Assembly (NCBI GenBank): GCA_020355165.1
Contig: CP070661.1
Coordinates: forward strand, 2,005,738 to 2,069,737
Source: Burkholderiales bacterium
Lineage (GTDB): Bacteria > Pseudomonadota > Gammaproteobacteria > Burkholderiales > Burkholderiaceae_F
Length of the DNA stretch: 64,000 nucleotides
Direction of reading: 5' to 3'
The position numbers and the translations under genes are program-made. Below the pieces are notes generated by a model. That model did not search any database. It saw only the letters and a list, made by a program, of their open reading frames with translations, and was not told the origin of the DNA. This document shows positions 49,370 through 59,910 of this stretch, in pieces. Within the stretch, counting starts at the first letter, position 1, and each line of letters starts with the position of its first letter.

Positions 49370-51239
49370 TGCGCCAGCTCCAGATCAGCGCGCCGACGAT
49401 GCCCGCCAGCACCAGGAACGCGTACAGGTGCAGGTTGCCCGTCTGCAGTTTCGACAGCCGGCCGGCGCCCCGCTGCGCCAGCGCCGCCAGCCCGTCGAGC
49501 GTGCCGTCGATGAGGAAGCGGTCGCCGATGCGCAGGAAGACCTTCTCCGAGACCCAGGCGAGCGGCCGGCCGAGCACCGCGTCGTACAGCTCGTCGACGT
49601 AGTACTTGCCCGACAGCACCTTGTGGATCGGCTCGAAGCTCGGCCGCAGCGCCGCCGCCCGCGCACCGTCGTTGCGGTAGAACCAGGCCGCCAGCAGCAG
49701 CCCGCCGACACCGAGGCCGATGGCGATCCACACCAGCGCGCCGTGGAACGACTGCGCCTCGGGACGGATCGCCGGCAGCGGCAGCATCGGCTCGAGGAAG
49801 TGCGGGATCGAGAAGAAGCCGCCGATCGCCGCCAGCAGGGCCAGCACGATCAGCACGCCGGTCATCGACCACGGCGACTCGTGGATGTGGTGCGCGACCT
49901 CCTCGTCCATCCTCGGCGAGCCGAAGAACGTCAGCCACAGCAGGCGGAACATGTAGAAGGCGGTGAGCAGCGCGGTGGCCGAGGCCAGGATCAGCAGCCA
50001 CGGCCCGCCGCCGAAGCTGCTGCCGTAGGCGAACCACAGGATCTCGTCCTTGGAGAAGAAGCCCGACAGCGGCGGCAGCCCGGCGATGGCGGCGGTCGAG
50101 ATGGCGAAGGTGGCGAAGGTGATCGGGATCTTCTTCGCCAGCGCGCCCATCTTGCGGATGTCCTGCTCGCCGCTCATCGCGTGGATCACGCTGCCGGCGC
50201 CGAGGAACAGGCAGGCCTTGAAGAAGGCGTGGGTGACGACGTGGAAGATGGCCACGCCGTAGGCGCCGACGCCGGCGGCGAGGAACATGAAGCCGAGCTG
50301 CGAGATCGTCGAGTAGGCGAGCACGCGCTTGATGTCGGTCTGCACCAGCGCGATGGTCGCCGCGAAGAAGGCGGTGAGCACGCCGATGGTGGCCACCAAC
50401 TGCGAGGCGAACTCGGCCTGGACGAAGATTCCCGACAGCCGCGCCACCATGTACACGCCCGCGGTCACCATGGTCGCCGCGTGGATCAGCGCCGAGACCG
50501 GCGTCGGGCCGGCCATCGCGTCGGGCAGCCACACGTGCAGCGGCATCTGCGCCGACTTGCCGCTGGCGCCGATGAACAGCAGCACGCCGATCAGGCTGGC
50601 GGAGACGCCGGCCGGCACGCCGGCGGCGAAGGCGGCGTTGATGCGGTCCATGTCGAGCGTGCCGACCGCGTAGTACAGCAGGAACATGCCGAGCAGGAAT
50701 CCGGCGTCGCCGACGCGGTTGGTGATGAACGCCTTCTTGCCGGCAGCCGCCTTCTCCGGGTCCTCGAACCAGAAGCCGATCAGCAGGTACGAGGCCAGGC
50801 CGACGCCCTCCCAGCCGACGAACAGCACCAGCGCCGAGCGGCCGAGCACCAGCAGCAGCATGAAGAACAGGAACAGGTTCAGGTAGGCGAAGAAGCGGGC
50901 GTAGCTCTCGTCGTCGTGCATGTAGCCGATCGAGTAGACGTGGATCAGCGAGCCGACGCCGGTGACGATCAGCACCATCACCGCCGACAGGCGGTCCAGG
51001 TAGAAGCCGATCTCGAACGGCTTGCCGCCGATCACCGCCCAGGTGAACGCGGTCTCGATGCGCGGCGCGCTGCCGTCGGCGAGCAGCGCCATGACGGCGC
51101 CCACCGCGATCAGGAACGACACGATCGGCAGCCCGCAGCCGACCACCGAGACGAAGCGCTTGCCAGCCGCGTTGCCGGCCAGCCCGTTGACGAGGAAGCC
51201 GGCCAGCGGCAGGACGACGATCCAGGTGAGCGCGCCCAT
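49362..51239 (-). CDS. nuoL: NADH:quinone oxidoreductase subunit L
   Basis: 625 residues from the ATG at 51239 (MGALTWIVVLPLAGF); frame upstream lies inside nuoK. About 16 helices including the long lateral helix HL near the C-terminus. Core motifs: FFAYLNLFLFFMLLLVLG, FVGWEGVGLASYLLIGFW, KSAQMPLHVWLPDAMAGPTPVSALIHAATMV-like segment, STISQLGFMF. It is the distal proton pump of complex I. Confidence 0.95.
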   Translation of the reverse strand: MGALTWIVVLPLAGFLVNGLAGNAAGKRFVSVVGCGLPIVSFLIAVGAVMALLADGSAPRIETAFTWAVIGGKPFEIGFYLDRLSAVMVLIVTGVGSLIHVYSIGYMHDDESYARFFAYLNLFLFFMLLLVLGRSALVLFVGWEGVGLASYLLIGFWFEDPEKAAAGKKAFITNRVGDAGFLLGMFLLYYAVGTLDMDRINAAFAAGVPAGVSASLIGVLLFIGASGKSAQMPLHVWLPDAMAGPTPVSALIHAATMVTAGVYMVARLSGIFVQAEFASQLVATIGVLTAFFAATIALVQTDIKRVLAYSTISQLGFMFLAAGVGAYGVAIFHVVTHAFFKACLFLGAGSVIHAMSGEQDIRKMGALAKKIPITFATFAISTAAIAGLPPLSGFFSKDEILWFAYGSSFGGGPWLLILASATALLTAFYMFRLLWLTFFGSPRMDEEVAHHIHESPWSMTGVLIVLALLAAIGGFFSIPHFLEPMLPLPAIRPEAQSFHGALVWIAIGLGVGGLLLAAWFYRNDGARAAALRPSFEPIHKVLSGKYYVDELYDAVLGRPLAWVSEKVFLRIGDRFLIDGTLDGLAALAQRGAGRLSKLQTGNLHLYAFLVLAGIVGALIWSWRNG

Positions 51240-51244
51240 CGCCT

Positions 51245-51547
51245 CTACCCCTTCAGGTCGGTGTAGGCGGCCAGGTCGAGCGAATGCTTGCGCTCGACCA
51301 GCAGCAGCACGATCGGGATCGCCACCGCGATCTCCGCCGTGGCGACGACGAAGATCAGGAACACCAGCACCGCGCCGACCGCCTCGCCCATCTGGTGGGC
51401 GAAGGTCACCAGGCTGAGGTTGACGCCGTTGAGCATCAGCTCCATGCACATCAGCATCACCAGCAGGTTGCGGCGGACGATCACGCCGAGCAGGCCGATG
51501 GCGAACAGCGCGATCGACAGCCCGAGCAGCAGCTGGACGTTATCCAC
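51245..51547 (-). CDS. nuoK: NADH:quinone oxidoreductase subunit K
   Basis: 100 residues, GTG start at 51547 overlapping nuoJ by 8 bp. Three membrane helices. Conserved glutamates of the proton path appear in MLMCMELMLNGVNLSLV and in VATAEIAVAIPIVL. Five bp separate it from nuoL. Confidence 0.95.
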   Translation of the reverse strand: MDNVQLLLGLSIALFAIGLLGVIVRRNLLVMLMCMELMLNGVNLSLVTFAHQMGEAVGAVLVFLIFVVATAEIAVAIPIVLLLVERKHSLDLAAYTDLKG

Positions 51548-52064
51548 GGCCCCTCCGGTGCAGCTTGACGACGGCCACGGCGGCGACGATCGCCGCCACC
51601 AGCAGCACCGAGGTCAGCTCGAAGTGCAGCCAGTACTGGCGCAGGAAGGCGGCGGCGAACTGCTGCAGGCCGAAGGCCTCGCCCGCGCCGACCGGTGCCG
51701 CCGGCCCGCCCTTCCAGGTGGCGCCGACCAGCACGAAGACCAGGATCACGAAGCCGATCACCCCCGGCACGGCCAGCTTGGAGAAGCGGCGCTGGATCGC
51801 CGGATCACGCGGGTCGAGCAGCATGATCACGTAGACCATGAACACCATCACCGCGCCGACGTAGATCAGCACCTGGAAGGCGGCGATGAAGTGCACGCCC
51901 AGCAGGCCGTAGATGCCGCCCAGGAACACCATCGTCGAGATCAGCGCGGTGGCCACCCGCATCGGCTGCCGCAGCACGATCATCAGGGCGGCGCCGGCGA
52001 GCGCGCCGGCGGCGAAGACGACCATCAGCAGCGTGTCCAGCCCGGCGAGCATCGAGTTGATCAT
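51540..52064 (-). CDS. nuoJ: NADH:quinone oxidoreductase subunit J
   Basis: 174 residues from the ATG at 52064, overlapping the nuoI stop by 4 bp. Five membrane helices. The conserved third helix is FQVLIYVGAVMVFMVYVIML, with MRVATALISTMVFLGGIYGLL before it. Its bent helix contributes to the central proton path. Confidence 0.95.
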   Translation of the reverse strand: MINSMLAGLDTLLMVVFAAGALAGAALMIVLRQPMRVATALISTMVFLGGIYGLLGVHFIAAFQVLIYVGAVMVFMVYVIMLLDPRDPAIQRRFSKLAVPGVIGFVILVFVLVGATWKGGPAAPVGAGEAFGLQQFAAAFLRQYWLHFELTSVLLVAAIVAAVAVVKLHRRGRG

Positions 52065-52645
52065 GACTGGCTCCTCGCCGCGGCGGCCGCCGGCGGCGCC
52101 GGGTAGGGCTTGGCGACGTCTTCCCGCGGCTGCCAGCCGAGCAGTTCCTCGCGCGCGATCCACATGTTGCGGCGGTCCTGGCTCGGCAGGTTCGGCACCT
52201 CCTTGAGCATGCGGATCGCGTCCTCGGGGCAGGCTTCGACGCACAGGCCGCAGAACACGCAGCGTGAATAGTCGATCTCGAAGCGGGTCGGGAACTTCGG
52301 GTGCGCGCTGTCGGCCGGGTCGAAGCCGGCGTCGATCTCGATCACCTTGGCCGGGCACACCGTGGCGCACATGTTGCAGGCGATGCACTGCGGGCTGCCG
52401 TCGGCGCGCCGCGTCAGCACGTGCTTGCCGCGGTTGCCGGCGGCGTAGTCCCAGCGCGTCTCCTCCGGGTAGTAGGTGGTCAGCGCCCCCTTGCGGCCGG
52501 TGATCCACTTGAACATGTTGCGCAGGAACACCCAGCTGGTGATCGACAGCCCGCGCAGGATCTCCGGCAGGTAGGCGCGCTCCCACCAGCCCATGCGGGG
52601 CTCGTTCCAGTACTGCTTGCGCACGTAGGGCTTGCGGCTGCTCAT
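52061..52645 (-). CDS. nuoI: NADH:quinone oxidoreductase subunit I
   Basis: 194 residues with two [4Fe-4S] motifs (clusters N6a and N6b): CIACNMCATVCP and CVFCGLCVEACPEDAI. An amphipathic N-terminal helix (AYLPEILRGLSITSWVFLRN) anchors it to the membrane arm. The tail is longer and Ala-rich than in the shortest homologues. It lies 7 bp after nuoH. Confidence 0.95.
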   Translation of the reverse strand: MSSRKPYVRKQYWNEPRMGWWERAYLPEILRGLSITSWVFLRNMFKWITGRKGALTTYYPEETRWDYAAGNRGKHVLTRRADGSPQCIACNMCATVCPAKVIEIDAGFDPADSAHPKFPTRFEIDYSRCVFCGLCVEACPEDAIRMLKEVPNLPSQDRRNMWIAREELLGWQPREDVAKPYPAPPAAAAARSQS

Positions 52646-52652
52646 CGGTGCC

Positions 52653-53789
52653 TCACTGCAGCGCCCACACGAACAAGACGGTGACGATCAGGTTGGCCAG
52701 CGCCAGCGGGAACATGAACTTCCACGCGAAGCGCAGCACCTGGTCCCAGCGGAAGCGCGGCAGCGACCAGCGGATCAGGATCTGGAAGCTGCAGATCACG
52801 AACACCTTGGCCAGGAACACCACCAGCTGGATGAGCACCACCACGCCGTGGCTCATCGCCACTTCGTGGCCGCCGGGGAAGCGGAAGCCGGCGTCGGTCA
52901 TGTAGGGCAGGTTGTAGCCGCCGAGGAACAGCGTGGTGAACAGCGCGGCGATGATGGCGATCTCGATGAACTCGGCGAACATGAACAGGCCCATCTTCAT
53001 GCCGCTGTATTCGGTGAAGTAGCCGGCGATCAGCTCCGACTCGGCCTCCGGCAGGTCGAACGGGATGCGCTTGTTCTCGGCGATCGCGGCGGTCATGAAC
53101 AGGGTCGCCGCGAAAGGCTGCAGCACGATCCCCCAGGCCGGCAGGAAGCCCGCCACCGTGCCCGACTGGTAGCGGACGATCTGGTCCAGGTCGATGGTGC
53201 CGTAGATGAGGATCAGGCCGAGCACGGTCATCGCCATGATCAGCTCGTAGGAGATCATCTGGCTGCCGGCGCGCAGCGCCCCGAGCAGCGAGAACTTGTT
53301 GGCGGAGGACCAGCCGGCCAGCATCGCGCCGATGATGGTGATGCCGCCGAAGGCGAAGACGATCAGCAGGCCGGCGTCGAGCTGGGCGATCTGCATCGGG
53401 TAGGCGCGGTCGCCGAACCAGCCGGCCAGCGACGGGAACAGCTGGCCGGGGACCAGCACGCCGCCGAACGGCACCACCGCGAACACCAGCAGCACCGGCG
53501 TGAACACCACCCACGGCGCCACCATGTAGGCGTACCAGTCGTAGGTCTTCGGCTTGAAGTCCTCCTTCAGCAGCAGCTTCAGGCCGTCGGCCATGCCGTG
53601 GAACAGGCCCCACCAGACCAGCTTGATCTGCGTGAACGGGATGCGGAGGTAGGCGCGGTTGGCGCCGATGCGGTCCGACATCACCGCGGCCTGCTTGCGC
53701 TCGACCCAGGTCAGCACGGTGCCGAAGCCCATCAGCACGCTGATCGCGTAGGTGATGAAGATCACATAGATGACGAGGTCCTGGATCAT
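52653..53789 (-). CDS. nuoH: NADH:quinone oxidoreductase subunit H
   Basis: 378 residues from the ATG at 53789, which overlaps the nuoG stop by 4 bp. About nine helices. Quinone-channel segments: LTWVERKQAAVMSDRIGANR, ENKRIPFDLPEAESELIAGYFTEYSGM-type loop with the conserved glutamates. Normal length. Confidence 0.95.
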   Translation of the reverse strand: MIQDLVIYVIFITYAISVLMGFGTVLTWVERKQAAVMSDRIGANRAYLRIPFTQIKLVWWGLFHGMADGLKLLLKEDFKPKTYDWYAYMVAPWVVFTPVLLVFAVVPFGGVLVPGQLFPSLAGWFGDRAYPMQIAQLDAGLLIVFAFGGITIIGAMLAGWSSANKFSLLGALRAGSQMISYELIMAMTVLGLILIYGTIDLDQIVRYQSGTVAGFLPAWGIVLQPFAATLFMTAAIAENKRIPFDLPEAESELIAGYFTEYSGMKMGLFMFAEFIEIAIIAALFTTLFLGGYNLPYMTDAGFRFPGGHEVAMSHGVVVLIQLVVFLAKVFVICSFQILIRWSLPRFRWDQVLRFAWKFMFPLALANLIVTVLFVWALQ

Positions 53790-55220
53790 GCGACCTCCGC
53801 GGCGACCGCCAGCCGGGCGAACAGCTGCTCGGCGTCGGCCACGCCCGGCGGCTTGGCGAACAGCCGCTCGAAGCGGCTGGTGTGGCCGTCGCAGTTGGTG
53901 TAGTGGCCGGCGCGCTCGGTCTGGATGCTGAGCGGCACGAACACGTCGGCGTAGCCGTTTTCCGGCGCCAGATAGCTGCCGAGGAAGATGACCTTGGCGC
54001 CGCGCGGCAGGGCGGAGAAGTCGAAGCCCTCGCCCCACACCAGCACCAGGTCGGTACCGTCCGCGAAGGCGGGCGGCGCGCTGCCGAACAGCTGCTGTGC
54101 GGTGGCGGTGTTCGGGTTCTTGTCGGCGCGGATCAGCAGCTCGTCGTGCACGACCTCGTCGGCCGCCGGCTGGTGGTCGGCCTTGACGAAGCAGCTGAAG
54201 CGGTCGCCCAGCGCGTCCTTGAACGCCGCCAGCTCCTCGTTCGAGCCCCAGCTCGACACCAGCGCCACCGGCGCGCGCGCCTGCCCGATCAGCCGGCGGG
54301 CGGCGGCGGCGGCCTCCTCGAGGGTGGCCAGCCGGCCCTTCAGCATCGGCTGCTCGGCGCGCGGCCGCCCGAACACCCGCGCCAGGTCGCGCCCCTTGTT
54401 GCAGATCCACGGCCCGTTGACCGCCGGGTTCTCCAACGGCGTCACCCGCGCGATCTCGGTGTTCTGCTGCGGGTCGAGGTGGTTGAGCTTCCACTCCCGC
54501 TTGCGGTGCCAGAGGTTGACCGTGCAGCCGCGCGCGCAGCCCGGGCACACCGATGGCGTGGCCTGCAGGTACCACACGCGCGCCTTGTGCAGGAACTGCC
54601 TGGACAGCAGCGCGCCGACCGGGCAGATGTCGACCACGTTGTCCGAGTACGGGTCGGACTCGAAGCGGCCGTCCTCGACGGCGCGCACCAGCGAGTGGTC
54701 GCCGCGGTTCTGGATCGCCAGCCCGTGCGACTTCGAGATCTCGCGGGTGAAGCGCACGCAGCGCGAGCAGACGATGCAGCGCTCGTTGTCGAGCACGATG
54801 CGCTCCGACAGCTGGTGGTACTTGGTCGCCCGCACCTTCGGCACGGTCGAGATCGACGGCTCGCCGTTGTAGGTGTAGTGGTGATCCTGCAGCATGCACT
54901 CGCCGGCCTTGTCGCAGATGCCGCAGTCGACCGGGTGGTTCAGCAGGATGAACTGCAGGATCTGCTTGCGCTGCTCGCGTACCGTTTCCGAGTCGGTCAG
55001 CACGCGCATGCCCTCGGACACCGGCATGTTGCAGGCGATGTCGGACCAGCTGCCGCCGCCGCCCTCGCCCTCGACCTCGACCACGCAGACGCGGCAGTTG
55101 CCGGCCACCGACAGCTGCGGGTGCCAGCAGAAGTACGGGATGAAGAAGCCGGCGGCGAGCGCCGCCTGCATCACCGTCTGGCCCTTCTCGGCGTGGACCG
55201 GCTGGCCGTTGATGAAGAAC

Positions 55221-55228
<8 letters not shown>
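53786..55228 (-). CDS. nuoG: NADH:quinone oxidoreductase subunit G, unusually short
   Basis: 480 residues; NuoG is usually about 700-900. The N-terminal iron-sulfur part is complete: [2Fe-2S] ligands in YFCWH, NCRVC and IACNM; His-Cys3 in NHPVDCGICDKAGEC (N5); CIVCSRC with CPVGAL (N4); and CPGCARGC with a later WICNKG (N7-type). The molybdopterin-oxidoreductase-like domain then runs only about 200 residues (APVALVSSWGSNEELAA, PENGYADVFVPLSIQTERAGHYTNCDGHTSRF-like end). The stop overlaps nuoH cleanly, so this looks like a true compact form rather than a frameshift. Overlaps nuoF by 8 bp. Confidence 0.88.
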
Positions 55229-56537
<1,309 letters not shown>

Positions 56538-56539
56538 GG

Positions 56540-57028
56540 CTATTTCAGCTCCTGCAGCAGCGCATCGAGCTTCGCCGCATCCATGTTCTCGTGGTAGGCG
56601 TCGTTGACCATCACCACCGGCGCCGTGCCGCACGAGCCGAGGCACTCGACCACCGACAGCGTGAAGCGGCCGTCGTCCGTGGTCTCGCCGACCTTCACGC
56701 CGAGCCGGCGGCACAGGTGGTCGATCAGCCCCTCGGCGCCGCGCATCGAGCACGAGACGTTGCGGCAGGTCTGCAGGTGCCAGCGGCCGATCGGCTGGCG
56801 GCGGAACTGCGTGTAGAAGGTCAGCACTTCCTCGATCTGCACGCGCGGCACGCCGATGTACTCGACCAGCCAGTCGATGTCCTGCTCGGCGACGAAGCCG
56901 CGCACCTCCTGGATGCGGCGCAGGCAGGGCAGCGTCAGCGACGACTCGAAGCCGGCCGGGAAGCGCTTCTTCAGCGCCTCGAACTCGGGCTGCAGGTGGC
57001 GCATGGAGGGAAGGTCCGGCGCGTTCAT
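56540..57028 (-). CDS. nuoE: NADH:quinone oxidoreductase subunit E
   Basis: 162 residues from the ATG at 57028, preceded by GGAG. Thioredoxin-like [2Fe-2S] protein (cluster N1a) with ligands in CRNVSCSMRG and VECLGSCGTAP. The frame extends 15 codons upstream into the inverted-repeat element, which is why the 57028 start is chosen. The element lies 21 bp upstream. Confidence 0.95.
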   Translation of the reverse strand: MNAPDLPSMRHLQPEFEALKKRFPAGFESSLTLPCLRRIQEVRGFVAEQDIDWLVEYIGVPRVQIEEVLTFYTQFRRQPIGRWHLQTCRNVSCSMRGAEGLIDHLCRRLGVKVGETTDDGRFTLSVVECLGSCGTAPVVMVNDAYHENMDAAKLDALLQELK

Positions 57029-57049
57029 CCGCGTCGCTCCGCGCTGCCG

Positions 57050-57142
57050 AGAAAAAATGGGGTCAGAGTCCATTTTTCGGCGAATCGATTTCCACAGAGC
57101 GATGCGTCGCAGCGAAAAATGGACTCTGACCCCATTTTTTCT
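57050..57142. repeat. MITE-like element with perfect 30-bp terminal inverted repeats in the nuoD-nuoE spacer
   Basis: The arms at 57050-57079 and 57113-57142 are exact 30/30 reverse complements; each contains AATGGGGTCAGAGTCCATTT or its complement. The core (57080-57112) is 33 bp. The element fills most of the 118-bp gap between nuoD and nuoE. Motifs of the GGGGTCAGAGT type are known from dispersed proteobacterial palindromes near REP-associated transposases. Transcribed, it would fold into a very long hairpin ending in a T run, and so may attenuate or process the nuo mRNA. Confidence 0.85.
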
Positions 57143-57146
57143 GTTC

Positions 57147-58364
57147 TCACCGGTCGCACTCCCCGCCGATCATGTTGATCGAGCCGAAGGTCGGCACGAT
57201 GTCGGCAAGCTGGTAGCCCTCGAGCATCAGGTGCGCACCGCCCATGTGGACGAAGCTCGGCGCGCGGCAGTGCACCTTGTACGGCGTGCCGCTGCCGGTG
57301 CTGACCAGGTAGAAGCCGAGCTCGCCGTTGGCGCCCTCGTGCGCCGAATAGACGTCGCCGGCCGGCACCTGCGGCCCCTCCATGATCAGCTTGAAGTGGT
57401 TGATCAGCGACTCGATCTCGCCGTAGACGAGCGGCTTCGGCGGCAGCGTGCAGCGGCGGTCGTCGACGTTGATCGGCCCGGCCGGCAGCATGTCGACGAG
57501 CTGCCGGATCATGTGGATCGACTCGTCGATCTCGCGCATGCGCACGTAGTAGCGGTCGTAGTTGTCGCCCTTGATGCCGGTCGGCACCTCGAAGTCGAGT
57601 TCGGGGTAGGCGAGGTAGGGCGTGTCCTTGCGCAGGTCGCGCGGCACGCCGGTCGAGCGCAGGATCGGACCGGTGTAGCCGTAGCTGATCGCCTCGGCGG
57701 TGCTGATGCAGCCGACATCGCGCATGCGGTCGATGAAGATGCGGTTGCGGTCGACCAGGCCGTGGACGCGGCCGAGGAAGTCGTCGGACTGGGCGAGGAT
57801 CTCCTCCAGCCGCTTCAGCCAGCCCTCCGGCAGGTCGCGCGCCAGGCCGCCGATGCGGCCGTAGCTGTAGGTCACCCGCGCGCCGGTGAGGTCGGCCAGA
57901 TGCTCGTACATGTAGTCGCGGATCGTGACCAGGTACAGGAACGCGGTCATCGCGCCGAGTTCCATCAGCGCCGCGGCGACGCAGGTCAGGTGGTCGACCA
58001 GGCGCGAGTACTCCGACAGCAGCGTGCGCAGGTACTTCGTGCGCGGCGTGATCTCGATGCCCATCAGCTTCTCGACCGCCTCGCAGTAGGCGAAGTTGTT
58101 GATCAGCGCCGAGACGTAGTTCAGCCGGTCGACGTAGGGGATCAGGTTGTGCCAGGTGTGCGACTCGCACTCCTTCTCGAAGCCGCGGTGCAGGTAGCCG
58201 GCGTGAACGTCGGCGCGCAGCACGCGCTCGCCGTCGATCTCGGCGATGATCTGGATCGTGCCGTGCGTGGCCGGATGCGACGGACCGATGTTGACGATCG
58301 TCGTGTCTTCGCGCTCGGTCTTCGTGAAGGCCGGCCGGACCGGGTTGGGCAGCTTCAGGTCCAC
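57147..58364 (-). CDS. nuoD: NADH:quinone oxidoreductase subunit D
   Basis: 405 residues, separate from nuoC. The 49-kDa subunit near the quinone site. Conserved: NIGPSHPATHGTIQII, GYLHRGFEKECESH (quinone histidine region), YVDRLNYVSAL, and the C-terminal FGSINMIGGECDR. 7 bp after nuoC. Confidence 0.95.
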   Translation of the reverse strand: MDLKLPNPVRPAFTKTEREDTTIVNIGPSHPATHGTIQIIAEIDGERVLRADVHAGYLHRGFEKECESHTWHNLIPYVDRLNYVSALINNFAYCEAVEKLMGIEITPRTKYLRTLLSEYSRLVDHLTCVAAALMELGAMTAFLYLVTIRDYMYEHLADLTGARVTYSYGRIGGLARDLPEGWLKRLEEILAQSDDFLGRVHGLVDRNRIFIDRMRDVGCISTAEAISYGYTGPILRSTGVPRDLRKDTPYLAYPELDFEVPTGIKGDNYDRYYVRMREIDESIHMIRQLVDMLPAGPINVDDRRCTLPPKPLVYGEIESLINHFKLIMEGPQVPAGDVYSAHEGANGELGFYLVSTGSGTPYKVHCRAPSFVHMGGAHLMLEGYQLADIVPTFGSINMIGGECDR

Positions 58365-58371
58365 GATCGCC

Positions 58372-58863
58372 TCACTCCCGCACCGGCTCGAAGCCTTCGC
58401 GATACGGCACCAGCGGCTGCTCGCGCTCCTTCGGATAGTCCTTGCGCAGCGGATGCCCCTCGAACCCCTCGTACAACAGGATCGGCCGCAGGTCGTCGTT
58501 GCCGGCGAACACGATGCCGTACATCTCGTGGCACTCGCGCTCCATGAAGCCTGCCGAGCCGTACAGCCCGGTCAGCGTCGGCACGGTCGGCTCGGCCTCG
58601 CCGACGCGCGCCTTGATCCGCACGCGCAGCTTGTGCACGGTCGAGTACAGGTGCCAGACGACCTCGAAGCGAGGCTGCTGGCCCAGCCAGTCGACCGCCG
58701 TGACATCGGAGAACATGTCGAAGCGGAACTTCTCCTTCAGCGTGCCGACGACCTCGAGCAGGGCGTCCGGCGCGACCTGCAGCACCAGGATGCCGTGCGC
58801 GACGGACGACTCGCCGATCCTCGGCGCCAGCGCCTCGCTGATGCGTTCGAACAGGGCGCTCAT
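58372..58863 (-). CDS. nuoC: NADH:quinone oxidoreductase subunit C
   Basis: 163 residues, the 30-kDa subunit. Family blocks: FDMFSDVTAVDWLGQ, RFEVVWHLYS, ERECHEMYGIVFAGND and DLRPILLYEGFEGHPLRKDYP. The leader directly before its ATG matches that of nuoB. Confidence 0.95.
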   Translation of the reverse strand: MSALFERISEALAPRIGESSVAHGILVLQVAPDALLEVVGTLKEKFRFDMFSDVTAVDWLGQQPRFEVVWHLYSTVHKLRVRIKARVGEAEPTVPTLTGLYGSAGFMERECHEMYGIVFAGNDDLRPILLYEGFEGHPLRKDYPKEREQPLVPYREGFEPVRE

Positions 58864-58933
58864 CGGTGCCCGCCCGGCCGCCCGCAGGGCACTGATCGCC
58901 CCCTCCGGGGGCAGCGAACGCAGTGAGCGTGGG
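58864..58933. repeat. Repeated leader sequence, copy before nuoC
   Basis: The bases next to the nuoC start share GGTGCCCGCCCGGCCGCCC, then a related CAGGGC, a CCCC-TC-GGGG palindrome and GGCAGCGAA with the copy before nuoB (59465-59534). The part with CCCTCCGGGGGCAGCGAACGCAGTGAGCGTGG is split here only to note that GCGAACGCAGTGAGCGTGG resembles a dispersed Burkholderiales repeat. Confidence 0.6.
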
Positions 58934-58946
58934 AGCTAACCATCGA

Positions 58947-59462
58947 TCAGAACCTGTCGTTGACGATGAGGTGCTGCTGGTTGGCGATCTTCTCCTGCAG
59001 CTTCATGATCCCGTCGATCACCATCTCCGGCCGCGGCGGGCAGCCGGGCACGTAGACGTCGACCGGGACGATCCGGTCGATGCCCTGCACCGCCGCGTAG
59101 TTGTTGTAGAAGCCGCCGCTGGTGGCGCACACGCCGAAGGCCAGCACCCATTTCGGCTCGCACATCTGCTCCCACACCTTGAGCAGGATCGGCGCCTGCT
59201 TGTGGGTCACCGTGCCGACCACCATCAGCAGGTCCGACTGGCGCGGCGTGAAGCGCGGCAGCGCGGCGCCGAAGCGGTCGGTGTCGTACGGCGTCGAGCT
59301 CACCGCCATGAATTCCATCGCACAGCAGGCGGTGACGAACGGGTACGGGAACAGCGAGAACTTGCGCGCCCAGCCGATCAGCTCGTCCTTGCGCGTGCAG
59401 ATGTACTCGAAGGCGCCCGTCTTCTGCGACTCGGGCCGGATCGGGATCGTCGGTGCGCTCAT
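58947..59462 (-). CDS. nuoB: NADH:quinone oxidoreductase subunit B
   Basis: 171 residues from the ATG at 59462. The PSST subunit carrying cluster N2 next to the quinone site. Ligands: the tandem cysteines in TACCAMEFM, one in FGVCATSGG and one in [10 protein letters not shown]. An 83-bp spacer separates it from nuoC. Confidence 0.95.
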   Translation of the reverse strand: MSAPTIPIRPESQKTGAFEYICTRKDELIGWARKFSLFPYPFVTACCAMEFMAVSSTPYDTDRFGAALPRFTPRQSDLLMVVGTVTHKQAPILLKVWEQMCEPKWVLAFGVCATSGGFYNNYAAVQGIDRIVPVDVYVPGCPPRPEMVIDGIMKLQEKIANQQHLIVNDRF

Positions 59463-59464
59463 CT

Positions 59465-59534
59465 CGGTGCCCGCCCGGCCGCCCACAGGGCGCTTGGCGT
59501 CCCCTCGAGGGGCAGCGAAACATCGTCAGCGTGG
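59465..59534. repeat. Repeated leader sequence, copy before nuoB
   Basis: This is the second copy of the sequence described before nuoC. It keeps GGTGCCCGCCCGGCCGCCC exactly and diverges more toward nuoA (CAGGGCGCTTGGCGTCCCC). Both copies end 1-3 nt from a start codon, so their complement GGGCGGCCGGGCGGGCACC forms the immediate 5' leader of nuoB and nuoC. Confidence 0.6.
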
Positions 59535-59544
59535 CTGTCGTCCA

Positions 59545-59910
59545 TCAGTCGGTCACCGCCTCGAGCAGCCTCGCCCGGTACACGTAGAACAGAACCAGGA
59601 CCAGCAGGAACATGAAGATGCCGAAGGTCGCCAGCATGAAACCGTCGAGCGGCTGCGCGCCGAGCACCCACAGGATCAGGAACACCGTCTCGAGGTCGAA
59701 CAGGATGAAGACGATCGCCACCGCGTAGTACTTGACCGGCACCGAGTGCATCTCGCGCGTGTCGACCCGCGTCGCACCGCACTCGAACGGCTCCTGCTTG
59801 AGCGGCGTCATCGCCGGCTTGGGGCCGAGCAACTTGTTCGCCAGCAGCATCACGCCGACGAAGCCGAGGATCGCGATCAAGTACAGCAGGAAGACGACAT
59901 AGGGGTTCAT
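59545..59910 (-). CDS. nuoA: NADH:quinone oxidoreductase subunit A
   Basis: 121 residues, three helices, first gene of the nuoA-N operon. Conserved: PYVVFLLYLIAILGFVGVML, KQEPFECGATRVD (family EPYECG with the quinone-loop cysteine) and IVFILFDLETVFLILW. The operon is complete: A-B-C-D-E-F-G-H-I-J-K-L-M-N. Confidence 0.95.
   Translation of the reverse strand: MNPYVVFLLYLIAILGFVGVMLLANKLLGPKPAMTPLKQEPFECGATRVDTREMHSVPVKYYAVAIVFILFDLETVFLILWVLGAQPLDGFMLATFGIFMFLLVLVLFYVYRARLLEAVTD

Noticed and set aside
57050-57142. Simple rho-independent terminator between nuoD and nuoE
   Set aside because: The 30-bp perfect arms and 33-bp core are too large for a normal terminator, and full termination here would silence ten complex I genes.
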